Translations under genes and position numbers: made by a program
The notes under the pieces: generated by a model
Seen by the model: the letters and a program-made list of their open reading frames with translations, nothing else
Databases searched by the model: none
Told to the model about the DNA's origin: nothing
Shown: positions 1 to 9,642 of the stretch, in pieces
Layout: each line of letters begins with the position of its first letter
Numbering within the stretch: position 1 is the stretch's first letter
Assembly: GCA_029866155.1 (NCBI GenBank)
Contig: JARWZW010000069.1
Span: 62,001 to 126,000 of the forward strand
Length of the DNA: 64,000 nt
Direction of reading: 5' to 3'
Source of the DNA: Caulobacter sp.
GTDB lineage: Bacteria; Pseudomonadota; Alphaproteobacteria; Caulobacterales; Caulobacteraceae

Positions 1-455
1 ACGCCGCGGTCGCCCTGCTGCGCGAGGAGCCCAGCGTTGCCGCTGTCCATACTCTGGAAGAACTGACTGCCCCGGACGTCGGCCTTTCTAGCCTGCCGCA
101 GTGGGCCAACCCCGAGGAATTGACCCTGGCTCAGAGAATGACCCTGAGCGCCGTGCAAGGACGGTCAGCCGACATCCAGATCGCTCTCAATCCCGGCATA
201 ACCCTCGGCCCTGGCCGGGTCGGCGGGACGCTCTCCAGCCATGGCAGTGTCTGGGACTATGACCGGAAGGTGCCAATCATCTTCTGGTGGCCGGGCGTTA
301 CGCCGCAGGAGCGGTTCTATCCAATCTCGACCATCGATATCGCCCCGACCCTGGCCAATATCCTCGGGGTCTGGCCGCCGGAGGATGTCGATGGTCGCTG
401 CATGGACCTCAGCGATTTTGGGACGCCTTGTCCCAGGAAGATCGTCACCCCTTGA
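1..455 (+). CDS. alkaline phosphatase family protein, C-terminal part (5' end outside window)
   Basis: The reading frame is open from base 3 and ends at TGA 453-455, so about 150 C-terminal residues are visible. The stretch GGTLSSHGSVWDYDRKVPII, followed by FWWPG and then ISTIDIAPTLANILGV, is the usual C-terminal signature of the alkaline phosphatase/type I phosphodiesterase superfamily: the His of SSHGS is the expected late metal ligand, and the TIDIAPT segment closes the fold. Members hydrolyse phosphate or sulfate esters, usually in the periplasm; the substrate cannot be told from this fragment. The gene converges on hemB and the two coding ends overlap by 11 bases (445-455). The N-terminus, any signal peptide and the nucleophile Ser/Thr lie outside the window. 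Confidence 0.8.
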   Translation, partial: AAVALLREEPSVAAVHTLEELTAPDVGLSSLPQWANPEELTLAQRMTLSAVQGRSADIQIALNPGITLGPGRVGGTLSSHGSVWDYDRKVPIIFWWPGVTPQERFYPISTIDIAPTLANILGVWPPEDVDGRCMDLSDFGTPCPRKIVTP

Positions 456-1461
456 GGAGACGGGCTGCCCTAGGGGCAAAATAGGTGATGATGCCGGTGC
501 AGCCGGCGCGCTTGAAGGCTCCCAAGCTTTCCATCATCGCCCGTTCCTCGTCGATCCAGCCATTGGCGCCGGCGGCCATGATCATCGCGTATTCGCCCGA
601 GACCTGGAAAGCGAAGGTCGGCATGGCGAAGGCGTCGACCAGGCGCCGGGCGATGTCCAGATAAGGCAGGCCGGGCTTGACCATGACCATGTCGGCGCCC
701 TCGGCGATGTCCAGGGCGACCTCGCGCAGGGCCTCGTCCGTATTGGCCGGGTCCATCTGGTAGGTCTTCTTGTCGCCGGGATTGAGCGTGTCGCCACTGC
801 CCAGTTTTCCCGAGCCGATGGCGTCCCGGTACGGACCATAGAAGGCCGAGGCGTACTTGGCGGCATAGGACATGATCATCACGTCCTGCAGGCCCTCGGC
901 CTCCAGAGCGGCCCGTATGGCGGCGACCCGCCCGTCCATCATGTCTGAGGGCGCCAGAATGTCGCAGCCGGCGCGGGCCTGGACCAGGGCCTGATCGACC
1001 AGCCGCGCGACGGTGGCGTCATTGACGATCCGTCCGTCGTCCAGAACCCCGTCATGGCCGTGGCTGGTGAACGGGTCGAGCGCGACGTCGCACATGATGC
1101 CGACCTCGGGCGCCGCGGCCTTCATGGCCCTGACGGCCCGGCAGACCAGGCCGTTTGGATCGGCTGCAGTCGATCCATCGACGTCTTTCAGCGCCCCGTC
1201 GATGAAGGGGAAGATGGCGATACAGGGAATGCCAAGGTCCCGAGCCTCGACCGCCGCCCTGGCGACTTCGGCGACCGACAGTCGCTCCACCCCGGGCATC
1301 GAGGCCACCGGAATCCGTCCCTCGCCATCATGGACCACCATCGACCAGATCAGGTCAGCCGGGGCCAGGCTGGTTTCCCGGACCATGCGCCGGGTCCAGT
1401 CGGACTGGCGCAACCGGCGAAGACGGGTGGCGGGATAGGGGGCAAGCTGGGTGACGGTCAT
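445..1461 (-). CDS. hemB: delta-aminolevulinic acid dehydratase (porphobilinogen synthase)
   Basis: HemB condenses two molecules of 5-aminolevulinate into porphobilinogen, the second step of tetrapyrrole synthesis in this lineage; hemA, the first step, lies 5 kb downstream. From ATG 1461 the protein has 338 residues, the normal length. The two Schiff-base lysines are visible: K202 in SYAAKYAS and K262 in MVMVKPGLPYLD. The segment DVALDPFTSHGHDG carries Asp/Ala where zinc enzymes have a cysteine cluster, so this is the Cys-less, Mg-dependent type known from Pseudomonas and alphaproteobacteria. A TTG two codons upstream (1467) is an alternative start. The 3' end overlaps the convergent phosphatase-family gene. 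Confidence 0.96.
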   Translation of the reverse strand: MTVTQLAPYPATRLRRLRQSDWTRRMVRETSLAPADLIWSMVVHDGEGRIPVASMPGVERLSVAEVARAAVEARDLGIPCIAIFPFIDGALKDVDGSTAADPNGLVCRAVRAMKAAAPEVGIMCDVALDPFTSHGHDGVLDDGRIVNDATVARLVDQALVQARAGCDILAPSDMMDGRVAAIRAALEAEGLQDVMIMSYAAKYASAFYGPYRDAIGSGKLGSGDTLNPGDKKTYQMDPANTDEALREVALDIAEGADMVMVKPGLPYLDIARRLVDAFAMPTFAFQVSGEYAMIMAAGANGWIDEERAMMESLGAFKRAGCTGIITYFAPRAARLLKG

Positions 1462-1501
1462 GGCCAAGATGTCGCCGATGACGATGACCGAGGCAAGGGG
1501 A

Positions 1502-1972
1502 TCAGGCGCTGGCCGGGGGCGTCCTGGGGGCGGTGGCCAGCCGGATGAAGCCGACCGCCGGGGCGCAGAGGCTCCAGAGAGTCATCAGGACCAGGGCAAG
1601 GACCGAAAGGCCGGCAAGGCCCATGACCCGGCCGGTCATGTCCAGTTGGGTCATGTCGAAATCGACCCCGGTGTCATCGGCGGTGACCCGGCTGCTGCTC
1701 CAGACCTGGCCTGCGACATCAAGGATCGCCCAAAGGCCGCTGATCCCGGCGATCAGGGCCAGCAGGAAGCCGATCCAGAAGATCTGGATCTGGAACCGAT
1801 AATGTTTCCGCATCGCATCGCTGGCGGACGATAGCTGGGTATAGGCGATGACCACCGCGACAAGGGCTGGCACGCCGGCGAAGAAGAGGGCCGCAAACAG
1901 AAGCCCGTAGACGATCAGGCCGAGATTTCGCTCGGAATCGAAGCGGGAATGGGCGTCGGTCGCCAGGGTCAT
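1502..1972 (-). CDS. small multi-pass membrane protein of unknown function
   Basis: This is a 156-residue protein with about three hydrophobic segments: near residues 15-38, 64-90 and 120-140. The pattern of a soluble N-terminus, a hydrophobic pair and a short HYRFQIQIFWIG segment resembles small DUF4870-type membrane proteins, but I cannot assign it firmly. The start at 1972 is preferred over an upstream in-frame start at 2020 because GGAGG sits 8 bases before this ATG. It lies 34 bases upstream of hemB in the same direction and may be co-transcribed with it; it is divergent from the acyl-CoA dehydrogenase gene, with about 100 bases between the starts. Confidence 0.75.
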   Translation of the reverse strand: MTLATDAHSRFDSERNLGLIVYGLLFAALFFAGVPALVAVVIAYTQLSSASDAMRKHYRFQIQIFWIGFLLALIAGISGLWAILDVAGQVWSSSRVTADDTGVDFDMTQLDMTGRVMGLAGLSVLALVLMTLWSLCAPAVGFIRLATAPRTPPASA

Positions 1973-2076
1973 GAATGCAGCCTCCAGAGCGAGATTGACA
2001 GGGTGCAGGTCGCACGTCACCTGAGCAAGACAATTGAGACGAAGCGACGCTTCGCCGCGACAGGGGACATGGCGAA

Positions 2077-3216
2077 ATGGATTTCTCGCTTTCAGACGAT
2101 CAGCGCGCCATCCAGGACATGGCCCAGACCTTCGCTCGCGAGGAACTGGCGCCCCATTCCGCCGCCTGGGACAGGGACGCCCATTTCCCGGTGGATGTCA
2201 TGCGTCAGGCGGCGGCCCTTGGCTTTGCCGGGGTCTATGTCAGCGAGGAGGTCGGTGGTTCCGGCCTGACCCGGCTCGACGCCAGCCTGATCTTCGAGGC
2301 CCTCAGCTACGGCGATGTCCCGGTCGCCGCCTATCTGACCATCCACAACATGGCCTCCTGGATGATCGACCGGTTCGCTTCGGACGACCTGCGCCGCCGT
2401 TACCTGCCCCGGCTTACCAGCATGGAGCTGATCGCCAGCTATTGCCTGACCGAGCCGGGCAGCGGCTCGGATGCAGGGTCCATGCGCACCACTGCCCGTC
2501 TGGAAGACGACCACTATGTGCTGAACGGATCCAAGGCCTTCATCAGCGGGGCGGGGGTGTCCGATCTCTATGTGGTCATGGCCCGCAGCGGCGGCCCAGG
2601 GGCCGGCGGCGTTTCGGCCTTTGTCGTCGAAAAGGGCCAGGCCGGCCTGAGTTTTGGCGCCCCCGAGCGCAAGATGGGCTGGAACGCCCAGCCGACCGCC
2701 CAGGTGAATTTCGACGGCGTCCGCGTGCCGGTCGCCAACCGGATCGGCCAGGAGGGCGAGGGGTTCCGCTTCGCCATGATGGGACTGGATGGCGGTCGGC
2801 TGAACATCGCCAGCTGCTCTCTCGGCGGGGCCGCCTTCGCCCTGGATACCGCCAAGACCTATATGGAAACCCGCAATCAGTTTGGCCGGGCGCTCAAGGA
2901 TTTCCAGGCCCTCCAGTTCAAGATCGCCGACATGGCGACGGAACTTGAGGCTGCGCGCCTGATGGTCCGAAACGCCGCCTCGGCCCTGGATCGCCGCGAT
3001 CCGTCGGCCACGAAACTCTGCGCCATGGCCAAGCGCTTCGCCACGGACGCCGGGTTTCAGGTGGCCAATGACGCCCTCCAGCTGCATGGCGGCTATGGCT
3101 ATCTGCAGGACTATCCCCTCGAGCGGATCGTCCGGGACCTGCGGGTGCATCAGATTCTCGAGGGCACCAACGAGATCATGCGGGTGATCATCGGCCGGGA
3201 ACTGTTCCGGCAATAG
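2077..3216 (+). CDS. acyl-CoA dehydrogenase, probably isobutyryl-CoA dehydrogenase
   Basis: This 379-residue flavoprotein has the full acyl-CoA dehydrogenase architecture: N-terminal helical domain, beta domain with the signature YCLTEPGSGSDAGS (around residue 125-138), and C-terminal helical domain ending LHGGYGYLQDYPLERIVRD and QILEGTNEIM. E362 in EGTNE is at the position of the catalytic base of the short/branched-chain members. The substrate is inferred from the neighbours: the next genes encode 3-hydroxyisobutyryl-CoA hydrolase and 3-hydroxyisobutyrate dehydrogenase, steps of valine catabolism, which fits isobutyryl-CoA oxidation. An AGGGGA sequence lies 11 bases before the ATG. Confidence 0.92.
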   Translation: MDFSLSDDQRAIQDMAQTFAREELAPHSAAWDRDAHFPVDVMRQAAALGFAGVYVSEEVGGSGLTRLDASLIFEALSYGDVPVAAYLTIHNMASWMIDRFASDDLRRRYLPRLTSMELIASYCLTEPGSGSDAGSMRTTARLEDDHYVLNGSKAFISGAGVSDLYVVMARSGGPGAGGVSAFVVEKGQAGLSFGAPERKMGWNAQPTAQVNFDGVRVPVANRIGQEGEGFRFAMMGLDGGRLNIASCSLGGAAFALDTAKTYMETRNQFGRALKDFQALQFKIADMATELEAARLMVRNAASALDRRDPSATKLCAMAKRFATDAGFQVANDALQLHGGYGYLQDYPLERIVRDLRVHQILEGTNEIMRVIIGRELFRQ

Positions 3217-3280
3217 CACCCGGGCTTCGCCATCAGGCGGCAGACCTTTCGCGTCCGTAGCCGCGCGCCAGGAGAGTTCA

Positions 3281-4339
3281 GTGACAGACGTTCTTGATGA
3301 GCCCCCGGTCCTGTTCGGTATCGAGGGCGGATGCGGCCGGATCACCCTCAACCGCCCGGGCGCCCTGCATGCCCTGACCCTGCAGATGTGCCAGCTGATG
3401 ATCGGGGCCCTGCAGGCCTGGCGCTCAAACCCCGCCGTAAAGGCTGTGATCATCGATCACAGTGGGCCCAGGGGTTTCTGCGCCGGCGGCGACATCCGCA
3501 TGCTGGCCGAAAGCGGGGCTGGTGACGGCGCCGAGGCCCGGGCCTTCTTCTTCACCGAGTATCGGCTGAACCATCTGCTGTTCACCTATCCCAAGCCGGT
3601 CTTGGCCTTGATGGACGGGGTGACCATGGGGGGCGGGGTCGGGTTGGCCATGCCCTCCCGTTTTCGTGTGGCGACCGAGCGGACGACCTTCGCCATGCCG
3701 GAGACCGGCATCGGTCTGTTTCCCGATGTCGGTGGAGGCTGGTTCCTGCCGAGGCTTCCCGGCAAGTCAGGGCTTTGGCTGGCCCTGACTGGCGCCAGGA
3801 TCAAGGGGGCCGACTGTCTGGCCCTGGGGATCGCAACTCACCATGTCACCTCGGCCGACCTTGCCGATCTCAAGGCGGCGTTGCTGGCGGCTCCGGACGC
3901 GCTGGAGCAGGTCCTGGCGGATGCCGGTTCCGGGCCCACACCCGCGCCCATCGCTGAGCATCGGGCGGCGATGGACCGGCTGTTTGGCGGCGACAGCGTG
4001 GCAGCCATTCTCCGCGACCTGGCCGGGGACGGCGGCGACTGGGCCTCTGCCCAGCTTCAGGCCCTGGCTGGAAAATCGCCCCAGACCCTGAAGGTCGCTT
4101 TCCGCCAGCTCCAGCTGGGAGCCGAGGCGTCCAGCTTCGCCGAGAACATGGCGATGGAGTACCGGATCGGCGCCCGGGTTGTTCAGCGACATGACTTTCT
4201 GGAGGGAGTCCGGGCGGTCATCATCGACAAGGACAACCGTCCTGTCTGGCGCCCGGCCAGGGTCGAGGATGTCGATGACGCCTTGATCGACCAGATCTTC
4301 GCACCCCTGCCAGGGCCCGAAGAATGGACGCCCTTGTAA
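3281..4339 (+). CDS. 3-hydroxyisobutyryl-CoA hydrolase (enoyl-CoA hydratase/isomerase superfamily)
   Basis: The 352-residue length, the FCAGGDIRML loop, the GGGVGLAMPSRFRV oxyanion region and the block MPETGIGLFPDVGGGWFLPR identify the HIBCH branch of the crotonase superfamily rather than a plain hydratase. E141 (in MPETG) and D149 (in FPDVGG) are the expected catalytic acids. It releases free 3-hydroxyisobutyrate in valine degradation. The start codon is GTG, with an AGGAGA ribosome site about 8 bases upstream. It is the second gene of the branched-chain group, 64 bases after the dehydrogenase. Confidence 0.93.
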   Translation: MTDVLDEPPVLFGIEGGCGRITLNRPGALHALTLQMCQLMIGALQAWRSNPAVKAVIIDHSGPRGFCAGGDIRMLAESGAGDGAEARAFFFTEYRLNHLLFTYPKPVLALMDGVTMGGGVGLAMPSRFRVATERTTFAMPETGIGLFPDVGGGWFLPRLPGKSGLWLALTGARIKGADCLALGIATHHVTSADLADLKAALLAAPDALEQVLADAGSGPTPAPIAEHRAAMDRLFGGDSVAAILRDLAGDGGDWASAQLQALAGKSPQTLKVAFRQLQLGAEASSFAENMAMEYRIGARVVQRHDFLEGVRAVIIDKDNRPVWRPARVEDVDDALIDQIFAPLPGPEEWTPL

Positions 4340-4424
4340 AAGGCCGGGCTGACGGGACCAAATGATTGTCCTAAAGGTGGACCAAGGTCGGGGGATCGAA
4401 CACGACCCACTGCGGGAGAACTGA

Positions 4425-5225
4425 ATGAGACTGCGCGCCCCTGGCTTGGCCCTGCTGGCCGCCTTGACCCTTTCCGCCTGCGCCACAACGCCGCCACCAC
4501 CACCTCCTCCGGTAGAACGGGGCGCTGTCCTTCCGATCTGGCTTGAAAATGCGCTGCGAGATCCGTCGAGGCCAGCAGCCGATATGGCCCGCGACGATGG
4601 CAGAAAGCCCGGGGAAACCCTGCTGTTCGCCGGTTTGAGGCCGGGCATGAAGGTGGCGGACCTGATTCCGGGCCAGGGCTATTACACTCGTATCTTCTCG
4701 AAGGCCGTCGGGCCGCGTGGACGGGTCTATGCCTATGTGCCCGACGAGCTTTCCAAACTGGCCAAGCGCGAGCCGGCGGTGGCGGCCCTGACCCGCGATC
4801 CGCAATACGCCAATGTCCGCCTGACCCTCGACACCCTGCCGCAGTTCAACACGCCGGAGCGGCTGGACATGGTGTTCACCGCCCAGAATTATCACGACAT
4901 GCATGCCGACTTCATGGGGCCGGTCGACGTCGCCCAGGTCAACAGGCAGATCTACAACGCTCTCAAGCCGGGCGGCTTCTACATCATCATCGACCATTCG
5001 GCTCGGGCCGGGACGGGCCTGGCCTCGGTCAATACCCTGCACAGGATCGATCCGGCGGTGGTCCGGCGGGAGGTCGAGGCGGCCGGCTTTGTCTTTGCCG
5101 GACAGGGCGGCTTTCTGAAGTCGCCATCGGACAGCTTGACCCTGAGCGTCTTCGACAAGGCGATCCGGGGCGAGACCGACCAGTTCATCTATCGCTTCCG
5201 CAAACCGGGCAGGGCGCGTCCCTGA
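4425..5225 (+). CDS. lipoprotein with a class I methyltransferase-like domain
   Basis: The N-terminus is a lipoprotein signal with lipobox LSAC (Cys19), followed by a poly-proline linker at residues 23-29. From about residue 60 there is a Rossmann-type methyltransferase fold: GMKVADLIPGQGYYTRIF matches motif I, MVFTAQNYHDM motif IV, and ALKPGGFYIIIDH motif V/VI. This resembles the predicted methyltransferases of COG4798. As a lipid-anchored protein it should act outside the cytoplasm, where S-adenosylmethionine is not expected, so its catalytic role is uncertain. It sits between HIBCH and mmsB in the valine-degradation group. GGGAG lies just upstream of the ATG. Confidence 0.82.
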   Translation: MRLRAPGLALLAALTLSACATTPPPPPPPVERGAVLPIWLENALRDPSRPAADMARDDGRKPGETLLFAGLRPGMKVADLIPGQGYYTRIFSKAVGPRGRVYAYVPDELSKLAKREPAVAALTRDPQYANVRLTLDTLPQFNTPERLDMVFTAQNYHDMHADFMGPVDVAQVNRQIYNALKPGGFYIIIDHSARAGTGLASVNTLHRIDPAVVRREVEAAGFVFAGQGGFLKSPSDSLTLSVFDKAIRGETDQFIYRFRKPGRARP

Positions 5226-5280
5226 GGCCCCGGACCGTCGATCAGGCCCAGGACCGGGCCAACAGGAAAGAGAAGATCAC

Positions 5281-6186
5281 ATGAGCCGGATTGCCTTTGT
5301 GGGTGTGGGCGCCATGGGCGGCGGAATGGCGGCCAACCAGGCCCGGGCCGGACATGACGTCATTGCCTTCGATCTGGTGGCGGCCTCGCTGGACAGGGTT
5401 GTGGCGGCAGGCTGCCGGCCGGCGTCCTCCGTGGCGGCCGCCGTGGCCGAGGCCGAGATCGTCATCACCATGCTGCCGGCCGGCAAGCATGTGAGGGAGG
5501 TGTATGAGCGGGATATCCTGCCCAATGCGCCGGTCTCCGCCCTGCTCATCGACTGCTCGACGATTGATGTCGAAAGCGCCCGGGCGGTGGGAACCCTGGC
5601 GGCTGCGGCCGGTTTCCGGTTCGGTGATGCTCCTGTCAGCGGCGGCATCATGGCGGCGGACGCAGGCAGCCTGGCCTTCATGGTCGGCTGCAGCTCCGCG
5701 GATTTTCCAGCCTTTGAGTCAGCCCTGGCGCCCATGGCCAGGGCCGTGTTCCACGCCGGCGAACTGGGCTCCGGCCAGGCGGCCAAGATCTGCAACAACA
5801 TGGTCCTGGGCGTCTCCATGCTGGGTGTCTGCGAGGCTTTCGCCCTGGCCGAAAAACTGGGCCTGGACGCCCAGCGGTTCTTCGATATCGCCTCCAAGTC
5901 CTCTGGCCAATGCTGGTCACTGACCACCTACTGTCCCTGGCCGGGGCCGGTGGAGGCCGCGCCCTCCAATCGCGGCTATGAGGGCGGATTTCTCACCGCC
6001 TTGATGCTGAAGGACCTGAAACTGGCCCAGGACGCCGCCGCCAAGGCCGGGGCGACAACCCCCATGGGCGCCCAGGCAGAGGCGCTTTTCGCCATGTTCG
6101 ATGGCCTCGGGTTCGGCCAGAAGGACTTTTCTGCGGTGCTGCAACTGATGCGCGGCCGTCTGGACACCCTGACCCCGACGATTTGA
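5281..6186 (+). CDS. mmsB: 3-hydroxyisobutyrate dehydrogenase
   Basis: This 301-residue protein belongs to the beta-hydroxyacid dehydrogenase family and oxidises 3-hydroxyisobutyrate to methylmalonate semialdehyde with NAD. Visible features are the N-terminal dinucleotide motif VGVGAMGGGMAANQ, the substrate-binding motif DAPVSGGIMAADAGS (residues 117-130) and the catalytic lysine K169 in GSGQAAKICNNM. Its location after the acyl-CoA dehydrogenase and HIBCH genes supports the valine-pathway assignment over other members of the family such as tartronate semialdehyde reductase. AGGAAAGAG precedes the ATG. A 13-base palindrome (6185-6197) begins in its stop codon. Confidence 0.93.
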   Translation: MSRIAFVGVGAMGGGMAANQARAGHDVIAFDLVAASLDRVVAAGCRPASSVAAAVAEAEIVITMLPAGKHVREVYERDILPNAPVSALLIDCSTIDVESARAVGTLAAAAGFRFGDAPVSGGIMAADAGSLAFMVGCSSADFPAFESALAPMARAVFHAGELGSGQAAKICNNMVLGVSMLGVCEAFALAEKLGLDAQRFFDIASKSSGQCWSLTTYCPWPGPVEAAPSNRGYEGGFLTALMLKDLKLAQDAAAKAGATTPMGAQAEALFAMFDGLGFGQKDFSAVLQLMRGRLDTLTPTI

Positions 6187-6197
6187 GAAACGTTCTC
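6185..6197. repeat. short palindrome at the mmsB stop codon
   Basis: The bases GAGAA-ACG-TTCTC form perfect 5-base arms directly at the TGA of mmsB. It is too short, and lacks a following T-run, for a normal terminator. It could be a weak hairpin or a chance palindrome upstream of hemA. Confidence 0.3.
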
Positions 6198-6349
6198 GCA
6201 AGACCCGCGACGATTGGACGGGTATTGTTTGCGCATAAAAAACCCTATGTCAGCAGGGACGGGGGTCCGGTGTGCAACCGGGTCCTGACGGGCAAGAAAA
6301 AGAAGGAGCCGGCCGGGCCTTGCGCTCATGAGGGCCGGGGCAGTTGTCG

Positions 6350-7576
6350 ATGGACTACAAAGGCGCATTCCAGCAGGCGGTCGAGCAGGTCCGGTCAGAG
6401 GGCCGATACCGCGTTTTTGCGGACCTGAAGCGGCAGCGTGGGCGATTCCCGCAGGCGACCTTGACCCGTGACGACGGGTCCACCAAGGACATCGTGGTCT
6501 GGTGTTCCAATGACTATTTGGGGCAGGGGCAGAACCCGGTTGTCCTGGAAGCCATGCATGAAGCCATCGACGCAAATGGCTCCGGTTCAGGCGGCACCCG
6601 GAACATTTCGGGGACCACCCACCACCATGTGCAGCTGGAGCTGGAACTGGCCGACCTTCACCGGAAGGACGCCGCCCTGCTGTTCACCTCCGGCTATGTC
6701 GCCAACGAGGCGACCCTGTCGATTCTCTACAAGATCCTGCCCGGCCTGATCATTTTCTCGGATTCCCTGAACCACGCATCGATGATTGCGGGCATCCGCA
6801 ATGGCGGCGGGGCTCGCCAGATTTTCCGTCACAATGACCTGGAACATCTCGAGCAGCTGCTGATCGCCGCGCCGGCGGACGTTCCCAAGCTGATCGCCTT
6901 CGAAAGCGTCTATTCGATGGATGGCGATATCGCCGACCTGGCCGGGACCATCGCCCTGGCCAGAAAGTATGGCGCCCTGACCTATCTCGACGAGGTTCAC
7001 GCTGTCGGTCTCTATGGCCAGCGTGGCGCCGGCGTGGCCGAGCGTGACGGTGTCATGCAGGATATCGATATCATCGAAGGCACCCTGGGCAAGGCGTTCG
7101 GGGTAATGGGGGGCTATATCGCGGGCGATGCGGATCTGGTTGACGCCATCCGCCTCTATGCCTCGGGCTTCATCTTCACCACCTCCCTGCCGCCGGCCCT
7201 GACCGCCGGCGCCGTGGCTTCGGTCCGTTGGCTGAAAGAGCATAACGAAGTTCGGGAGCGCCATCAGGAGCGGGCGGAAACCCTGAAGCGGATGTTTGCC
7301 GAGGCCGGCCTGCCGGTCATGCCCTCCGTCAGCCATATCGTGCCTGTCCTGGTCGCCGATCCTGTGCACTGCAAGATGGTGTCGGACATGCTTCTGGAGG
7401 ATCACGGAATCTATGTGCAGCCGATCAACTATCCGACGGTTCCGCGCGGCACCGAGCGCCTGAGGTTCACGCCGACCCCCTTCCACACCGACGAGATGAT
7501 GCGTGATCTGGTCAGCGCCCTCGAGCGCCTCTGGGCCCATTGCAACATCGCTCGCCTCGGCGGCGTCGCCGCCTGA
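6350..7576 (+). CDS. hemA: 5-aminolevulinate synthase
   Basis: This PLP enzyme joins glycine and succinyl-CoA to give 5-aminolevulinate (the C4 or Shemin route typical of Alphaproteobacteria). From ATG 6350 it has 408 residues beginning [20 protein letters not shown], the conserved alphaproteobacterial start; a TTG two codons earlier is less likely. The PLP lysine is K248 in [14 protein letters not shown], preceded by [12 protein letters not shown] with the PLP-binding Asp and His. The glycine-rich [14 protein letters not shown] motif is intact. It is a separate transcription unit, with about 160 bases before it and 275 bases after it; no anaerobic Fnr-type site was seen upstream. Confidence 0.96.
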   Translation: MDYKGAFQQAVEQVRSEGRYRVFADLKRQRGRFPQATLTRDDGSTKDIVVWCSNDYLGQGQNPVVLEAMHEAIDANGSGSGGTRNISGTTHHHVQLELELADLHRKDAALLFTSGYVANEATLSILYKILPGLIIFSDSLNHASMIAGIRNGGGARQIFRHNDLEHLEQLLIAAPADVPKLIAFESVYSMDGDIADLAGTIALARKYGALTYLDEVHAVGLYGQRGAGVAERDGVMQDIDIIEGTLGKAFGVMGGYIAGDADLVDAIRLYASGFIFTTSLPPALTAGAVASVRWLKEHNEVRERHQERAETLKRMFAEAGLPVMPSVSHIVPVLVADPVHCKMVSDMLLEDHGIYVQPINYPTVPRGTERLRFTPTPFHTDEMMRDLVSALERLWAHCNIARLGGVAA

Positions 7577-7851
7577 GCTGAAGGACAGACTCCCGCCAGC
7601 AACATTGGTTTCCGTTTCCGAATCAAATTGCCCAGGTCGCCGTTTGCGTCCCGGAACAATGACGGCATGTCCGATGTCCGGCCGGATCCTGCCGGGTCAT
7701 GGCCTGTCCTGACCGCATCTCGCGTCCCGCTTCCTGACCGACAGGGTCCGGCAGGCGAGCCGATCGAAGTTTCACCCCGGTTCCGATTGATCGCGCTGGC
7801 GACAGCGCCTAACAGGACGCGATCCGCGCCTCAGCTCGCAGGGAAGACGCC

Positions 7852-9141
7852 ATGAACACCCAGACCCCGATTGTCAGCGGCTTTTTCACCGCCGGCCTGG
7901 CCACGGCCGATGCCGATATCGCCCAGGCCGTTGGCCGGGAACTGGCCCGTCAGCGGGACCAGATCGAGCTGATCGCGTCCGAGAACATCGTGTCCCGCGC
8001 GGTGCTGGAGGCCCAGGGTTCTATCCTGACCAACAAGTATGCCGAGGGCTATCCGGGCAAGCGCTACTACGGCGGCTGCGAGTTCGTGGATGTCATCGAG
8101 CAGATCGCCATTGACCGCGCCAAGACCCTGTTCGGCGCAGCCTATGCCAATGTGCAGCCACATTCCGGCTCCCAGGCCAACCAGGCGGTGTTCATGGCCC
8201 TGCTCAAGCCGGGCGACACCTTTATGGGCATGGACCTTGCGGCTGGCGGCCACCTGACTCACGGCAGCCCCGCCAACCAGTCGGGCAAATGGTTCCGTCC
8301 AGTGTCCTATAGCGTCCGGCCGCAGGACCAGCTCATCGACTATGACCAGGTCGAGGCCGTCGCCAAGGCCGAGAAGCCCAGGCTGATCATCGCCGGGGGG
8401 TCGGCCTACAGCCGGGTCATCGATTTCGCCCGTTTCCGCCAGATCGCCGACAGCATCGGCGCCTATCTGATGGTCGATATGGCCCATTTCGCCGGCCTGG
8501 TGGCCGGGGGCGTCTATCCCAGCCCGCTTCCGCACGCCCATGTGGTGACCACCACCACCCACAAGACCCTGCGCGGCCCGCGCGGCGGCCTGATCCTGTC
8601 CAACGACGTCGACCTGGGCAAGAAGTTCAACTCGGCCATCTTCCCGGGAATCCAGGGCGGTCCGCTCGAGCATGTCATCGCCGCCAAGGCCGTGGCCTTC
8701 GGCGAAGCCCTGCAGCCGGCCTTCCGCGACTATGCAGCCCAGATCGTCGCCAATGCCGTGGCGCTCTCGGATTCGCTCCAGAAGGCCGGGCTCAACATCG
8801 TTTCCGGCGGCACCGAAAGCCATGTCATGCTGGTCGACCTGCGGCCCAAGAACGTGACCGGCAAGGCCGCCGAACACGCCCTGGAGCGGGCCAACATCAC
8901 CTGCAACAAGAACGGCATCCCGTTTGACCCGCTGCCGCCGGCCACCACCTCCGGCGTCCGGGTCGGGACACCGGCCGGCACGACCCGCGGCTTCGGAACA
9001 GCGGAATTTGCCCAGATTGGCCGCTGGATCGGCGAGGTTCTGGACGGCTTCGCGACGGGTCCCGAGGGCGATCCGGCGATCGAGGCCCGGGTGCGTGATG
9101 AAGTCATGACATTGACGCGTCGCTTTCCGATCTACAACTAA
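7852..9141 (+). CDS. glyA: serine hydroxymethyltransferase
   Basis: GlyA interconverts serine and glycine with tetrahydrofolate as the one-carbon carrier. The 429-residue protein has the conserved SGSQANQAV, the PLP-lysine motif [14 protein letters not shown] (K238) and a C-terminal [19 protein letters not shown] segment. It opens a dense block of co-oriented genes: nrdR starts 29 bases after its stop. AGGGAAG lies about 7 bases before the ATG. The 275-base upstream region has no clear gene and no recognisable glycine riboswitch. Confidence 0.97.
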   Translation: MNTQTPIVSGFFTAGLATADADIAQAVGRELARQRDQIELIASENIVSRAVLEAQGSILTNKYAEGYPGKRYYGGCEFVDVIEQIAIDRAKTLFGAAYANVQPHSGSQANQAVFMALLKPGDTFMGMDLAAGGHLTHGSPANQSGKWFRPVSYSVRPQDQLIDYDQVEAVAKAEKPRLIIAGGSAYSRVIDFARFRQIADSIGAYLMVDMAHFAGLVAGGVYPSPLPHAHVVTTTTHKTLRGPRGGLILSNDVDLGKKFNSAIFPGIQGGPLEHVIAAKAVAFGEALQPAFRDYAAQIVANAVALSDSLQKAGLNIVSGGTESHVMLVDLRPKNVTGKAAEHALERANITCNKNGIPFDPLPPATTSGVRVGTPAGTTRGFGTAEFAQIGRWIGEVLDGFATGPEGDPAIEARVRDEVMTLTRRFPIYN

Positions 9142-9170
9142 GGCGCCCGGCCGCGGGAGGGCCCAGGATC

Positions 9171-9638
9171 ATGCGTTGCCCATTTTGCGGACATATGGAA
9201 AGCCAGGTGAAGGACAGTCGTCCCTCTGAGGACGGCGCCGCCATTCGCCGCCGGCGGCTCTGTCCCGAATGTGGCGGGCGGTTCACGACCTTCGAGCGGG
9301 TTCAGCTCCGGGAGCTGACGATCCTCAAGCGCTCCGGGCGGCGGTCGCCGTTCGATCGGGAAAAGCTGGTGCGATCGATCTCGATCGCCCTGCGAAAGCG
9401 GCCGGTCGATTCCGAGCGGGTCGACCGGATGGTCAATGGCATCGTCCGCCAGCTGGAAAGCATGGGTGAGACCGAACTGGCCAGCAATGTCGTCGGCGAG
9501 ATGGTCATGAAGGCCCTGAAGGCCCTGGATGAAGTCGCCTATGTCCGTTACGCCTCGGTCTATCGCGATTTCCGCCACACCGATGACTTTGCCAAGTTCC
9601 TCAGCGTCGAGGGCCTGAGCGAAGATCACGAGGACTGA
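9171..9638 (+). CDS. nrdR: transcriptional repressor NrdR
   Basis: NrdR is the zinc-ribbon/ATP-cone repressor of ribonucleotide reductase genes, sensing dATP versus ATP. All four zinc ligands are present (C3, C6, C31, C34 in CPFC and CPEC), followed by the ATP-cone from about residue 49 ([18 protein letters not shown]) to about 139. The 155-residue length is normal. It sits between glyA and the riboflavin genes, a position common in alphaproteobacteria. GGGAGGG precedes the ATG, and the following gene begins only 4 bases after the stop, so translation is probably coupled. Confidence 0.96.
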   Translation: MRCPFCGHMESQVKDSRPSEDGAAIRRRRLCPECGGRFTTFERVQLRELTILKRSGRRSPFDREKLVRSISIALRKRPVDSERVDRMVNGIVRQLESMGETELASNVVGEMVMKALKALDEVAYVRYASVYRDFRHTDDFAKFLSVEGLSEDHED

Positions 9639-9642
9639 CGGC

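Noticed and set aside
2092..3453. 453-codon minus-strand frame opposite the acyl-CoA dehydrogenase
   Set aside because: No motif; the plus-strand gene is fully supported.
7577..7851. Possible riboswitch or small gene upstream of glyA
   Set aside because: No glycine or folate riboswitch core was found, and the 75-codon frame there overlaps the glyA start without a ribosome site.
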